NCBI GenBank assembly: GCA_002793215.1
Contig: PFPU01000141.1
Span: 1-48,833 of the forward strand
Direction: 5' to 3'
DNA length: 48,833 nt
Source: Flavobacteriales bacterium CG_4_10_14_0_2_um_filter_35_18
Lineage (GTDB): Bacteria > Bacteroidota > Bacteroidia > Flavobacteriales > Flavobacteriaceae
The notes beneath the pieces are model-generated. The model was given only the letters and a program-made list of their open reading frames with translations. It did no database searches and was not told the origin of the DNA. Each line of letters begins with the position of its first letter. Position 1 is the first letter of the stretch. Below, piece by piece: positions 18,287 through 27,251 of the stretch. The translations under genes were made by a program, and so were the position numbers.

Positions 18287-18522
18287 TAATTTTTATGAGC
18301 GCCATCGCAATAGGGTGCCTTTTTAGTTTGCTTGCAATTGCACAAATGAACTGATTTTTCTTCTTCTACCGAAAAAACGAGTGGTTTCATTTCACATTCT
18401 TTATGCGCGCCATCACAAAAGGGTTGCTTTATAGATAAGCCACACGAACACCAAGCGTACTTTTTATCTTTTTCGAGTGTTACTTTTAAAGGGCTATCAC
18501 CTGCGCGTTTAGGAAGTTTCAT
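18286..18522 (-). CDS. Tandem CDGSH iron-sulfur protein
   Basis: Protein of 78 residues with two CDGSH-type 2Fe-2S motifs. Motif 1 is Cys25, Cys27, Cys36 and His40 (WCSCGLSIKQPFCDGAH); motif 2 is Cys61, Cys63, Cys72 and His76 (LCNCKQTKKAPYCDGAH). There is no membrane anchor, as in soluble bacterial double-CDGSH (mitoNEET-related) proteins, which carry redox- and pH-sensitive clusters. The start at 18522 lies after a complete promoter; the longer frame to 18579 would begin upstream of its -33 box. It is coupled with the Nudix gene. Confidence 0.93.
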   Translation of the reverse strand: MKLPKRAGDSPLKVTLEKDKKYAWCSCGLSIKQPFCDGAHKECEMKPLVFSVEEEKSVHLCNCKQTKKAPYCDGAHKN

Positions 18523-18545
18523 AAAATCTTGCTTTTTAAGGTTTT

Positions 18546-18576
18546 CAAATGTAATGAAAAATTTAATTTGAACAAA
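18546..18576 (-). promoter_or_regulatory. Complete Bacteroidota promoter of CDGSH-Nudix
   Basis: On the minus strand -33 TTTG (18573-18576) and -7 TACATTTG (18546-18553) are separated by 19 bp, a full consensus. The ATG at 18522 follows 23 bp after the -7 box. This is the best promoter in the window. Confidence 0.75.
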
Positions 18577-18591
18577 CACTCCTAAAAATTT

Positions 18592-18624
18592 AAAACCCTT
18601 ATCAGATTATCCGATAAGGGTTTT
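18592..18624 (-). terminator. Hairpin terminator after htpG
   Basis: AAAACCCTTATC (18592-18603) and GATAAGGGTTTT (18613-18624) form a perfect 12-bp stem with a 9-nt loop, 21 bp after the htpG stop. It separates htpG from the CDGSH promoter. Confidence 0.85.
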
Positions 18625-18645
18625 AAAAAACAGTGGTTTAAAATA

Positions 18646-20523
18646 CTACTTCATCAACTCAAAACTGCGTTTTATAAAGTTGGTTAAGGCTTCCCCTTTT
18701 AAAAGGTTTTGTGAAAGCTTGGCCAAATCTAAAGCCTGGTTGACATACTTTTCTTTATTTGTTTTGGCTTTCAAAATCTTATCCATTAAGTCGTTATTAG
18801 TGTTTACTACCAAATTATACATATCTGGAAAATTATTCATCCCCATCATTCCGCCACCGCCGGTTGCACTCATTTCTTTCATACGGCGCATAAATTCAGG
18901 TTGGGTGATAATAAAAGGATTGGCATCGCTATCTAAGGCTTCCATTTGAACCGAATAGGTTTCTTTTGGAACCACTTCTTCAATGATAGTTTTTAGTTTT
19001 TCTTTATCTTCATCCGATAATTTAGAGATTTTAGGGTCTTCTTTTTTGATTAAATTTTCGATATGGTCGGCATCTACGCGAACAAATGTTGTGTTTTCAT
19101 TTTCGCTTTCTAACTTTTGAATTAAATGTGAAACAATTGGCGAGTCTAATAAAATGACTTCATAGCCTTTGGCCTTAGCATCAAAAATATAACTGTGTTG
19201 TTTATCCTTATCGGAAGCATATAAAACCACTAATTTACCATCTTTATCAGTTTGAAGGTCTTTGACTTTTTCTTTGAATTCATCAAAGGTAAAGTAAGCG
19301 CCATCAAGGGTTGGAAACAAGGCGAAATCTTTGGCTTTTTCATAAAACTTAGGTTCAGAAAGCATTCCGTATTCAATAATTACCTTGATATCATTCCAAT
19401 TTTTTTCAAAATCTTGACGGCTATTTTTAAAATTAGCGTGAAGTTTATCTGCCACTTTTTTAGTGATGTGACTCGCTATTTTTTTAACAGCACCATCGGC
19501 TTGCAAATAAGAACGCGAAACGTTTAGTGGAATATCGGGAGAGTCTATAACCCCTTTTAACATTTGCAAAAAATCAGGTACAATACCTTCTACATTGTCG
19601 GTAACAAAAACTTGATTTTGATATAATTGGATGCGATCTTTTTGCATATCTAAATTGCTAGACAATTTAGGAAAATATAAAATACCGGTTAAATGGAATG
19701 GATAATCTACATTTAAATGGATGTTAAAAAGCGGTTCGGCAAATTGCATAGGATACAATTCGTGATAGAATTTTTTATAATCTTCGTCCTGTAAATCGCT
19801 AGGTTTTTTTGTCCAAGCAGGGTTTGGATTGTTAATAATGTGATCAACGGTAATTTTTTCATCTTTTGCTTTATCGCCTTCACCTACTTTTTTGGTTTCT
19901 TCTCTGGTTCCAAACTTAATTGGAATTGGCATAAATTTATTGTATTTCACCAATAACCCTTCAATTTTTGAATCTTCTAAAAAGTCTTTAGAATCATCAG
20001 AAACATGAAGAATAATCTCTGTGCCACGATCTGTTTTATCCGATTTTTCTAGGCTATAATTTGGTGATCCATCGCAAGTCCAGTGAATGGCTTCGGCATC
20101 TTCTTTGAATGATTTTGAGATAATTTCAACTTTATCAGCTACCATAAAAGCAGAATAAAAACCAAGTCCAAAATGACCAATAATTCCGGGGTCATCGCCT
20201 TTATCTTTATACTTATCAAGAAATTCTTCAGCTCCCGAAAAGGCAATTTCGTTGATATATTTTTTAACTTCATCTGCCGTCATGCCAATACCTTGGTCAA
20301 TAATTTTGATTTGCTTTTTCTTTTTATCAACAATAACCTCAATCTTAACATTGTCAAGACTGTCTTTAAATTCGCCAATTGAGGCTAAGTGTTTAAGTTT
20401 TAGGGTGGCATCGGTTGCATTAGACACGAGTTCTCTTAAAAATATTTCGTGATCGGAATACAAAAACTTTTTAATAAGCGGGAAAATATTTTCTACCGTT
20501 ACGTTAATCGTTCCTTTTGTCAT
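18646..20523 (-). CDS. htpG: Molecular chaperone HtpG (Hsp90)
   Basis: Cytosolic Hsp90 of 625 residues, full length. The GHKL ATPase domain shows RELVSNATDA with Asn35 and Asp38, the Mg/ATP motif DQGIGM and the lid GHFGLGFYSAFMVADK. The middle-domain segment NVSRSYLQAD is present, and the C-terminal dimerisation region includes a Met/Gly-rich loop (TGGGGMMGMNNFP). It is monocistronic, with a terminator downstream. The leader carries a TTTGG-N10-GACT element shared with groES and, further upstream, a TGTCA-N3-TGACA palindrome, so joint heat-stress control with groESL is likely but inferred. Confidence 0.98.
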   Translation of the reverse strand: MTKGTINVTVENIFPLIKKFLYSDHEIFLRELVSNATDATLKLKHLASIGEFKDSLDNVKIEVIVDKKKKQIKIIDQGIGMTADEVKKYINEIAFSGAEEFLDKYKDKGDDPGIIGHFGLGFYSAFMVADKVEIISKSFKEDAEAIHWTCDGSPNYSLEKSDKTDRGTEIILHVSDDSKDFLEDSKIEGLLVKYNKFMPIPIKFGTREETKKVGEGDKAKDEKITVDHIINNPNPAWTKKPSDLQDEDYKKFYHELYPMQFAEPLFNIHLNVDYPFHLTGILYFPKLSSNLDMQKDRIQLYQNQVFVTDNVEGIVPDFLQMLKGVIDSPDIPLNVSRSYLQADGAVKKIASHITKKVADKLHANFKNSRQDFEKNWNDIKVIIEYGMLSEPKFYEKAKDFALFPTLDGAYFTFDEFKEKVKDLQTDKDGKLVVLYASDKDKQHSYIFDAKAKGYEVILLDSPIVSHLIQKLESENENTTFVRVDADHIENLIKKEDPKISKLSDEDKEKLKTIIEEVVPKETYSVQMEALDSDANPFIITQPEFMRRMKEMSATGGGGMMGMNNFPDMYNLVVNTNNDLMDKILKAKTNKEKYVNQALDLAKLSQNLLKGEALTNFIKRSFELMK

Positions 20524-20553
20524 AATTATAATAGTTTTTAGTTTATCCTAATA

Positions 20554-20572
20554 AGTCAAAAAAAATACCAAA
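20554..20572 (-). promoter_or_regulatory. TTTGG-N10-GACT element upstream of htpG
   Basis: Minus strand TTTGGTATTTTTTTTGACT, 15 of 19 bases identical to the groES element, and three of the four differences are C/T changes. It has GG-N10-G spacing like sigma54 promoters. It ends 30 bp before the htpG ATG. No exact TAnnTTTG box is seen here. Confidence 0.45.
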
Positions 20573-20582
20573 AATTATAAAA

Positions 20583-20595
20583 TGTCATATTGACA
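20583..20595. promoter_or_regulatory. Palindrome TGTCA-N3-TGACA upstream of htpG
   Basis: TGTCATATTGACA has perfect 5-bp arms. It lies 10 bp upstream of the htpG TTTGG element on the minus strand, a suitable place for an activator or repressor site. Confidence 0.4.
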
Positions 20596-20705
20596 GTGTT
20601 AATTTTTTATTTTTAAAGCTAAATATTTTTAAATTGCGTCAATAAATATGCAAAACCTAATTAATCAATCTTTTTTTAAGATAATTAAAATTGAAACCTA
20701 AAAAT

Positions 20706-21713
20706 ATGTACAATTCAAAAATAAGTGGACTAGGCTATTACGTGCCTGAAAATGTGGTTACTAATGACGATTTGTCTAAAATGATGGACACCAATGATGC
20801 CTGGATTCAAGAACGAACCGGAATAAAAGAGCGCCGTTGGATAAAAGAAGGCAGCGAAGATACTTCGGCCGTTATGGGTGCAAAAGCTGCTAGGATTGCT
20901 ATAAAACGTGCCGGACTCGAACCGAAAGATATTGACTTTGTGGTGTTTGCCACTTTAAGTCCTGATATGTATTTTCCAGGTTGTGGTGTTCAAATTCAAG
21001 ATTTACTTGGTTTAAATACTGTTGGTGCATTAGATGTTAGAAACCAATGTTCTGGATTTATATATGCGCTTTCGACTGCCGATCAATTTGTTAAAACGGG
21101 CATGTATAAAAATGTTTTGGTAATTGGCAGTGAATTTCACTCGGGAGGCTTAGACAAAACAACCCGAGGACGTGGTGTAACTGTCATTTTTGGTGATGGC
21201 GCTGGAGCTGCTGTTTTATCTAGAGAAGAAGATAATTCAAAGGGAATTTTATCGACACATTTACATTCTGAAGGAAAATTTGCCGAAGAATTAGTGGTTA
21301 AAAGTCCGAGTATTAAGCATTGGGTTCCAAAACTTATTGAAGAAAATAACAACACCGATCCTGATTATTTTCCTTATATGAATGGACAACTGGTTTTTAA
21401 AAATGCAGTTGTACGTTTTGATGAAGTTATTAATGAAGGTCTTTCAAAAAATAATTTAAAAGCTACTGATATTGATTTATTTATTCCGCATCAAGCGAAT
21501 TTAAGAATTTCACAATTTGTTCAACGCCGTTTTAGATTGCGCGACGACCAAGTATTTAATAATATCACTGAATTTGGCAACACCACAGCTGCTTCTATTC
21601 CAATTGCCTTAACCCAAGCTTGGGAACAAGGTAAGGTAAAATCGGGCGATTTGGTAGTATTGGCCACTTTTGGCAGTGGGTTTACTTGGGGTAGCGCAAT
21701 AATTAGATGGTAA
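20706..21713 (+). CDS. fabH: Beta-ketoacyl-ACP synthase III
   Basis: Enzyme that condenses an acyl-CoA primer with malonyl-ACP to begin type II fatty-acid synthesis. It has 335 residues from the ATG at 20706. The catalytic triad is complete: Cys115 in RNQCSGF, His262 in IPHQAN and Asn292 in EFGNTTAAS. The glycine-rich end FGSGFTWGSAIIRW is standard. The TTG at 20691 opens a longer frame but adds only five residues and is not needed. It stands alone between htpG (divergent) and the DUF349 gene (convergent, 7 bp apart). Some Bacteroidota have several FabH paralogs, so it could serve a specialised primer. Confidence 0.94.
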   Translation: MYNSKISGLGYYVPENVVTNDDLSKMMDTNDAWIQERTGIKERRWIKEGSEDTSAVMGAKAARIAIKRAGLEPKDIDFVVFATLSPDMYFPGCGVQIQDLLGLNTVGALDVRNQCSGFIYALSTADQFVKTGMYKNVLVIGSEFHSGGLDKTTRGRGVTVIFGDGAGAAVLSREEDNSKGILSTHLHSEGKFAEELVVKSPSIKHWVPKLIEENNNTDPDYFPYMNGQLVFKNAVVRFDEVINEGLSKNNLKATDIDLFIPHQANLRISQFVQRRFRLRDDQVFNNITEFGNTTAASIPIALTQAWEQGKVKSGDLVVLATFGSGFTWGSAIIRW

Positions 21714-21720
21714 ACTTGCT

Positions 21721-23637
21721 TTATAACGTTTTTAGATAATCGTATTTTTCTTTTAATACTTTTAAATCTTCCTGATTCTTTTTAAGTGTTTTTAAAACAT
21801 TTGCAAACAATGGGTTAGATTCGGTTGTGTTAGAGAAGAAACTCATATTGTTATCTAATTGTTGAATTTCGCGTGTTAACTCGTCAATTTTTTTGATTAA
21901 AAAGAATTGCTCGTTCTCTATTTTTTTAATGTTATTAGTGGCTTTATAGCCATCCATTAACATTTTATATTTAATAAATGCTAAATCTTTTTTATCTAAA
22001 TCTAAATCCTCTAAACTTTTTTCTAAAAATTTATTGAATTTATCCTCAATTTGACGCTTACCATCGGGAACATAGCCTAGCGTTTTCCAATCTTTAATGT
22101 ATTCTTGCAAATTATCTTGCGTAACGGTAAGTTTACTGTCTTCAGCCTTTTTCTTTAACGCTTCTAAGTAAACTTTTTTAGCATTAAATGCTTCAATTTG
22201 ACCATGATTATCAACTTCTTTTTCGGCGTGAATTCTTTCAAAAAAGTGATTACAAGCATCTTTAAATTCATGCCAAATTTTATCGGAATATTTGCGAGGC
22301 ACATGGCCAATATTTTTCCATTCAGCTTGAATTTTTTTAAACACTTCGGCGGCAGCTACAATATCTTCACTGTCTTTAAGCGTTTGTGCTTGATTTAACA
22401 GGTTTCGTTTTTTTGTCAAATTATCTAATTGTTCATTTTTTACGAGTTTATAAAATTCGTTTTTACCGCTATTAAACAATTGGGTAGCTTCTTTAAATTT
22501 TTTCCAAAGTGCTTCATTTTGTTTTCTCGAAACGCGACCAACTTTAAAGAATTCATCGCGACATTTATCTATCGACTTAATGGCGTTTTGCCAATCGGCA
22601 TGAGATTTTAGCATTTCGGGATTAAAGGCAGCGATGCTTGTAATTAAAGCTTCTTTTTTAGCGGCATTTTCATCAAATTCTACCTTAATATCTTTAAAAG
22701 CCTCGTGGCGTTTATCGTGAATTACCTTGGTGGCATCGCTAAAACGGTTCCAAACCTCTTCGCGAATTTCTTTTTGAACAGGTCCAATATCTTCTTTCCA
22801 AGCCTTGTGTAATTGCTGTAATTCTTTAAAAGCGACATCTATATTGGGTTCTGAAGCCAATTTTTCGGCGCGTTTTATAAGTTTTTCTTTTTCATCTAAA
22901 TTATGTTTAAAATCTAAATCTCTTAAATCATTATTGATGTGAAGAAGGTCATAAAAACGTTCAACATGGTGTAAATAAGTTTGCCAAGTATCGTTGTAAT
23001 TGTTTCTTGGAATTTGTCCAACTTTGTTCCAACGTTCTTGCAAATTTTTAAATGCTACATATTTATTAGTATCTTCAACATTATCTATCAATTCTTTAAG
23101 TGCTTTGATAATGTCTAATTTTATTTTAAGATTGTCTTGTAATTCTTGATCTAAAGCCTTATAAAATTGTGCTCTAGTTTTTTTATACTGATTTAGCAGT
23201 TCGTTGTATTTGGTTTTATAGGGAGTAGAAAAATGAAAATCAATACTATCACCACCTTCGGCTATAAATGCTGCTTTTTGTGTTTCTAAAAGGGTTTTGA
23301 ATTTTGCATCAAAAACGGTTTTGATTGCTTCAACCTCATCTTTTATTTTATTGATAGGCCCATTATTTACCAAATTATCTAAAGTTTCAACTAAAGTTTC
23401 TAAATCGGCGTTATTATCGTCAGCTAAAGGCTGATCTTTAACTGCCGATTTTAAAGCTTTAGCAGGTTTTGTTTTTGGCTCATCTGCCAAAATTACTTCG
23501 TCTAATAAGGCTTCGGTTGTTTCTTGAGAAGTTAAAATGGGCGTTTCAACGGTTGAATTTGCTTCGTTAGTTGTTGCACTTTCATTCGTTTCTTCTAGGT
23601 TTTCTAGCGGGGTATTTTCTTTAATCTCGTCTAACAT
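21721..23637 (-). CDS. DUF349 repeat protein
   Basis: Predicted cytoplasmic, almost entirely helical protein of 638 residues. The first 90 residues are acidic and low-complexity. From about 130 onwards at least five DUF349 repeats follow, each with a W-x-x-(h)-G-x-(h)-P core: RWNKVGQIPRNN, AWKEDIGPVQKE, EFFKVGRVSRKQ, EWKNIGHVPRKY and DWKTLGYVPDGK. The last 70 residues are a coiled coil. DUF349 proteins are abundant in Bacteroidota, but their molecular role is unknown. A -7 box TATTTTTG lies 19 bp upstream. It is tail-to-tail with fabH at 7 bp. Confidence 0.9.
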   Translation of the reverse strand: MLDEIKENTPLENLEETNESATTNEANSTVETPILTSQETTEALLDEVILADEPKTKPAKALKSAVKDQPLADDNNADLETLVETLDNLVNNGPINKIKDEVEAIKTVFDAKFKTLLETQKAAFIAEGGDSIDFHFSTPYKTKYNELLNQYKKTRAQFYKALDQELQDNLKIKLDIIKALKELIDNVEDTNKYVAFKNLQERWNKVGQIPRNNYNDTWQTYLHHVERFYDLLHINNDLRDLDFKHNLDEKEKLIKRAEKLASEPNIDVAFKELQQLHKAWKEDIGPVQKEIREEVWNRFSDATKVIHDKRHEAFKDIKVEFDENAAKKEALITSIAAFNPEMLKSHADWQNAIKSIDKCRDEFFKVGRVSRKQNEALWKKFKEATQLFNSGKNEFYKLVKNEQLDNLTKKRNLLNQAQTLKDSEDIVAAAEVFKKIQAEWKNIGHVPRKYSDKIWHEFKDACNHFFERIHAEKEVDNHGQIEAFNAKKVYLEALKKKAEDSKLTVTQDNLQEYIKDWKTLGYVPDGKRQIEDKFNKFLEKSLEDLDLDKKDLAFIKYKMLMDGYKATNNIKKIENEQFFLIKKIDELTREIQQLDNNMSFFSNTTESNPLFANVLKTLKKNQEDLKVLKEKYDYLKTL

Positions 23638-23656
23638 CTTATATATGTTTATGGTT

Positions 23657-23664
23657 CAAAAATA
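23657..23664 (-). promoter_or_regulatory. -7 box of the DUF349 gene
   Basis: Minus strand TATTTTTG, matching TAnnTTTG, 19 bp upstream of the ATG at 23637. Confidence 0.55.
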
Positions 23665-23730
23665 GTGGCAATTTATCAATTGCTTTTTAGAAAGGCAAAA
23701 CTAAGTAAATTTTTTAGTATTTAGTGCTTT

Positions 23731-24480
23731 TTAGGCATTCCAAATTTCCCATGATTTTTCGGCTTGCAGTTTTAACATATCTGCACCATTTTTAATTTTA
23801 GCGCCACAATCATTTCCGTATTGTAGAAATTTTGTAACAGGCGGATTGTAAATTAAATCGAATAAAACATGGTTTTTATTTAAATATTGATAAGGAATAT
23901 CGGGACAATTATCAACATTAGGAAAAGTGCCAAGTGGGGTGCAATTTACGATGAGTTTTGTTTGCTCAATTAGTGTTTTTGTCAATTGTTTATAGGATAA
24001 AAACTCATTATTAGTTGGGTTTCGAGATACAATTGTGATATCAAATCCCAATTTTGTGAGCACAAATTTTACCGCCTTTGAAGCGCCTCCCCATCCTAAA
24101 ATCAAAGCTTTTTGATTTGTGTTTTTAAAAAGTGTTTTTAAAGATTGTTCAAATCCATAAACATCGGTATTGTAACCTATTAGCTTGCCGTTTTCTATTT
24201 TTATGGTATTTACTGCCCCAATTTGTTGGGCTTCTTTAGACAATCCGTCAAGATAAGGAATGATTTCTTGTTTATAAGGAATGGTAACATTTAATCCTTT
24301 TATTGTTTTATCAGCATTAATTAGCGCCTTAAAAGTAGAAATATCATCTAAATCAAAGTTGCAATATTGGCAATTTTCAAAATTTAATTCTTTAAATTTT
24401 TGAGTAAAATAAGACTTAGAAAACGAATGAGAACTATTTTTTGCAATTAAACCGTATGTTATTTTTGGAGTGCTCATCAA
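23731..24480 (-). CDS. aroE: Shikimate dehydrogenase
   Basis: NADP-dependent reduction of 3-dehydroshikimate to shikimate in the aromatic amino-acid pathway; 249 residues. The substrate-binding N-terminus is SHSFSKSYF, and the catalytic Lys lies in GLNVTIPYK, with Asp in NTDVYGF. The dinucleotide loop is GWGGASKAV, where the first family Ala is Trp, as in other Bacteroidota. NCTPLGT and the final GADMLKLQAEKSWEIW complete the pattern. Two ATGs stand together at 24480 and 24477; the exact one is uncertain. It starts 3 bp after the second DUF368 gene and is probably transcribed with both. Confidence 0.94.
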   Translation of the reverse strand: MMSTPKITYGLIAKNSSHSFSKSYFTQKFKELNFENCQYCNFDLDDISTFKALINADKTIKGLNVTIPYKQEIIPYLDGLSKEAQQIGAVNTIKIENGKLIGYNTDVYGFEQSLKTLFKNTNQKALILGWGGASKAVKFVLTKLGFDITIVSRNPTNNEFLSYKQLTKTLIEQTKLIVNCTPLGTFPNVDNCPDIPYQYLNKNHVLFDLIYNPPVTKFLQYGNDCGAKIKNGADMLKLQAEKSWEIWNA

Positions 24481-24483
24481 TAA

Positions 24484-25500
24484 TTATAGGGTGCGTTTGT
24501 TTTTTTGGCCATACCAATCAATAACCAACAAAATAGCGATGCCAAAAAGGATAAATAAAAAGGCTATCCAAGTTTCAATTTTATTTGCTTCGGGAAGGTA
24601 ACGGTGATAATCTTGAATGATTTTATTTCCTTCAATATCAATAGCTGCAACGCCGTCAACCAATTTATAGACCGCTCTTTTAAAGGGCCAAACTGTGCCG
24701 AGTGAGCCAGAAATAAAACCAATAATCAAAGCATTTACAATTTGGTGCCATCGTTTTAAAACATAGCCCAATATGTGAGAAGTAACCACCAAACCAAAAG
24801 TGGAACCCGCCGTAAAAGAGCCAATAATTTTAAGGTAATGAATTCTAATTGGGTTGTGAATAAATGAAAAATCGCCCGAAACCAACTCCGTCAAGGTTTT
24901 ATAAAGCATATTTACTGAATCAACTAATAGCAGCACATAATTTCCCATTAGCATCACAATAAACGAACCCGAAAGACCTGGTAAAGTCATCCCCGAAACC
25001 CCAACAATGCCACATAAAAACACAAATAACAGGTTGTCATTTTCGGTAGCGGGATCTAAAACACTTATTAAAATACCGATAGAAATTCCTATGAATATGG
25101 CAAACAAATTTTTAATTTGCCAATCTTTAAATTGTTTTGAAACATAATAAATTGAACCGATAATCATTCCGAAAAAAACACTCCAAACATATAATTCGTA
25201 GTGTCTGATAAGATAATCGAGAACTTTTGAAACACTAAAATAACTAAAGGTGCTTCCTCCAAAAATAAAAATTAGAAACGGGGCATTGGTATAGTTATAA
25301 AAACTTTTGAAACGGCCATTGATTAAAAGTTTAAGCGCTTTTCGGTTAATTTTTTGAAGTGAATAAATAAGCTCTTCATAAAAACCAACTACAAAGGCAA
25401 CTGCGCCACCCGAAACGCCGGGCACTTTGTTGGCAGCACCCATAGCAAGTCCTTTAATAAAAAGGAGAAAGTTATCAAATGTTGTTCTGGGTTGCGCCAT
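24484..25500 (-). CDS. DUF368 membrane protein, second of a tandem pair
   Basis: Polytopic inner-membrane protein of 338 residues with about eight or nine hydrophobic segments. The DUF368 signature GLAMGAANKVPGVSGGAVAF lies at residues 15-34, and the second glycine motif GMTLPGLSGSFIVMLMGNY near 170-190 is an inverted-topology partner. DUF368 proteins have been reported as polyprenyl-phosphate translocases (PopT) that recycle undecaprenyl phosphate. It differs from its neighbour in having AANK instead of AADV in the signature and a polar stretch near 275-300. It lies 2 bp after the first DUF368 gene. Confidence 0.88.
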   Translation of the reverse strand: MAQPRTTFDNFLLFIKGLAMGAANKVPGVSGGAVAFVVGFYEELIYSLQKINRKALKLLINGRFKSFYNYTNAPFLIFIFGGSTFSYFSVSKVLDYLIRHYELYVWSVFFGMIIGSIYYVSKQFKDWQIKNLFAIFIGISIGILISVLDPATENDNLLFVFLCGIVGVSGMTLPGLSGSFIVMLMGNYVLLLVDSVNMLYKTLTELVSGDFSFIHNPIRIHYLKIIGSFTAGSTFGLVVTSHILGYVLKRWHQIVNALIIGFISGSLGTVWPFKRAVYKLVDGVAAIDIEGNKIIQDYHRYLPEANKIETWIAFLFILFGIAILLVIDWYGQKNKRTL

Positions 25501-25502
25501 AA

Positions 25503-26420
25503 TTAATTTTTTGTTTGAGAGAGTTTTTCAAGAGCCAATATTAATCCAAATCCTAAGAGTACCAATAATAAGGCTAAAATCAATTGATTATCACCTTGAT
25601 AATTAAATGGCGACACGCTTGCTTCTTCTATTACTTTTAATTTTCCATCTATCATTTCTGATTTTAAAACCTGTTTCCAAGGCCAAATTTTGTTTAAAGA
25701 GCCAATTATAAAACCTGTTAATACCGCTAATGTGGCATTTCTATGATGATCAAACATCCATTTTAAAAGTCGTGAAAACGATAACAAACCTACAACAGCT
25801 CCTGCCATTAGTGTTAAAATAATTTTAAAATCTCTTTCGTGAAGTGCATCTAAAACAGGTTTATATGCCCCTAAAAGCACTAAAATAAAACTTCCTGAAA
25901 TGCCGGGTAAAATCATTGCACAAATGGCCAACGCACCCGATAAAAATATAAACCAAGGGGCAACATTACCGCTCATTGCAGGCAATATTGTAATAAAAAA
26001 AGCAATGACACTACCTATAATCAACGCTAAAATTTGTTCAAATTGCCATTTTTTTACTTGCCGCCCTACAAAATAGATACTAGCCAATATCAACCCAAAA
26101 AAGAAAGACCAAAGCAAAACGGGTTTATGTTCTAAAAGCCAATTAATTAGTTGCGCTAAACTCAAAATACTTATGCCAATTCCAGATAGCAGTGCTATTA
26201 AAAAATGGCCATTTATCGATTTCCAAGCTGCTTTTAAACCTTCGTTCATTAAAATTTTGATGGTGTTAGAATTTATTTGATTAATGGTTTCAATTAATTC
26301 TTGATAAATTCCTGAAATAAAAGCTATAGTACCGCCCGATACTCCAGGCACAACATCAGCAGCGCCCATGGCAATTCCCTTTAAAATCAATACGATATAA
26401 TCTTTTAGGCTTCTTTGCAT
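25503..26420 (-). CDS. DUF368 membrane protein, first of a tandem pair
   Basis: Paralog of the adjacent DUF368 gene, 305 residues from the ATG at 26420. It carries GIAMGAADVVPGVSGGTIAF, the classic signature, and the internal repeat AMILPGISGSFILVLLGAY. The TTG at 26441, which opens the longer frame, lies inside the -7 box TATCTTTG, so the ATG at 26420 is preferred. It is divergent from a GT2 glycosyltransferase gene that could use polyprenyl-linked sugars. Having two copies in one operon suggests either a heterodimer or separate substrates; the sequence cannot decide. Confidence 0.88.
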   Translation of the reverse strand: MQRSLKDYIVLILKGIAMGAADVVPGVSGGTIAFISGIYQELIETINQINSNTIKILMNEGLKAAWKSINGHFLIALLSGIGISILSLAQLINWLLEHKPVLLWSFFFGLILASIYFVGRQVKKWQFEQILALIIGSVIAFFITILPAMSGNVAPWFIFLSGALAICAMILPGISGSFILVLLGAYKPVLDALHERDFKIILTLMAGAVVGLLSFSRLLKWMFDHHRNATLAVLTGFIIGSLNKIWPWKQVLKSEMIDGKLKVIEEASVSPFNYQGDNQLILALLLVLLGFGLILALEKLSQTKN

Positions 26421-26438
26421 CTTTTTTAAATTTGAATC

Positions 26439-26446
26439 CAAAGATA
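26439..26446 (-). promoter_or_regulatory. -7 box of the DUF368-aroE operon
   Basis: Minus strand TATCTTTG, matching TAnnTTTG, 18 bp upstream of the ATG at 26420. Confidence 0.6.
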
Positions 26447-26528
26447 ACTTATAAAACGATAAAAATAGAGACCAGTTTAAACGCTAATTTATTTGTAATT
26501 TTATCGCAATTTTTACTACCAATCCGCT

Positions 26529-27251
26529 ATGACAGATTATAAAATGACCATTATCATTCCTGTTTTTAATGAGTCGGGTAATATTGAACGGATTGCAAAC
26601 ACTTTTAACGCTTATTTTAAACAGAGTAAAACCAAAAGCAAGGTGCTTTTTGTTGACGATGGCTCTAAAGATGATAGTTTTAACAAAATTGAAACCATCT
26701 GCCAAAACAATCCCAACTTTGAGTACCTGAAATTTAAATTTAATTGCGGATTAAGCACGGCTATTAAAGCTGGAATTGACCATATAAAAACCCCACTTAT
26801 CGGTTATATTGATGCCGATTTGCAAACCGCTCCTTATGATTTTGATAAACTTTTAGAACACATCGAAAATTATAGCGCCGTTATTGGTTTTAGGGGAAAT
26901 AGAAAGGATTCGTTTAGCAAGAAAATTCAATCAAAAATTGCCAACAGCATTCGCCGCGCTTTAATTAATGACGGCATTATTGATACGGGATGCCCCTTAA
27001 AAGTGATGCATAGCGAGGTCGCAAAAAAAATACCTTTTTTTAAAGGCATGCACCGCTTTATTCCGGCACTCATTAAATTGCAAGGAGGTACAATAAAACA
27101 AGTAAACGTGCAGCATTTTGAACGCATAGCGGGAATCTCAAAATTCAATATTTTTAACCGCTCAATAAAACCATTACAAGATGCCTTTGCTTACCGTTGG
27201 ATGCGCAGCAGATACATCAATTATGTGGTTGAAAAAAACAATATTAAATAA
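26529..27251 (+). CDS. Family 2 glycosyltransferase, DPM1/ArnC-like
   Basis: Glycosyltransferase of 240 residues with the GT-A fold: IIIPVFNESGNIERI at the N-terminus, VDDGSKDDS (44-52) for the nucleotide, and DADLQTAPYD as the metal-binding DxD. The short, soluble form without C-terminal membrane helices resembles dolichyl-phosphate mannose synthase. A likely product is a polyprenyl-phosphate sugar. The stop is directly followed by the ATG of the LAB_N gene (TAAATG). A second in-frame ATG at 26544 would also be acceptable. The ArnT-like transferase usually found with such pairs is not in this window. Confidence 0.88.
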   Translation: MTDYKMTIIIPVFNESGNIERIANTFNAYFKQSKTKSKVLFVDDGSKDDSFNKIETICQNNPNFEYLKFKFNCGLSTAIKAGIDHIKTPLIGYIDADLQTAPYDFDKLLEHIENYSAVIGFRGNRKDSFSKKIQSKIANSIRRALINDGIIDTGCPLKVMHSEVAKKIPFFKGMHRFIPALIKLQGGTIKQVNVQHFERIAGISKFNIFNRSIKPLQDAFAYRWMRSRYINYVVEKNNIK

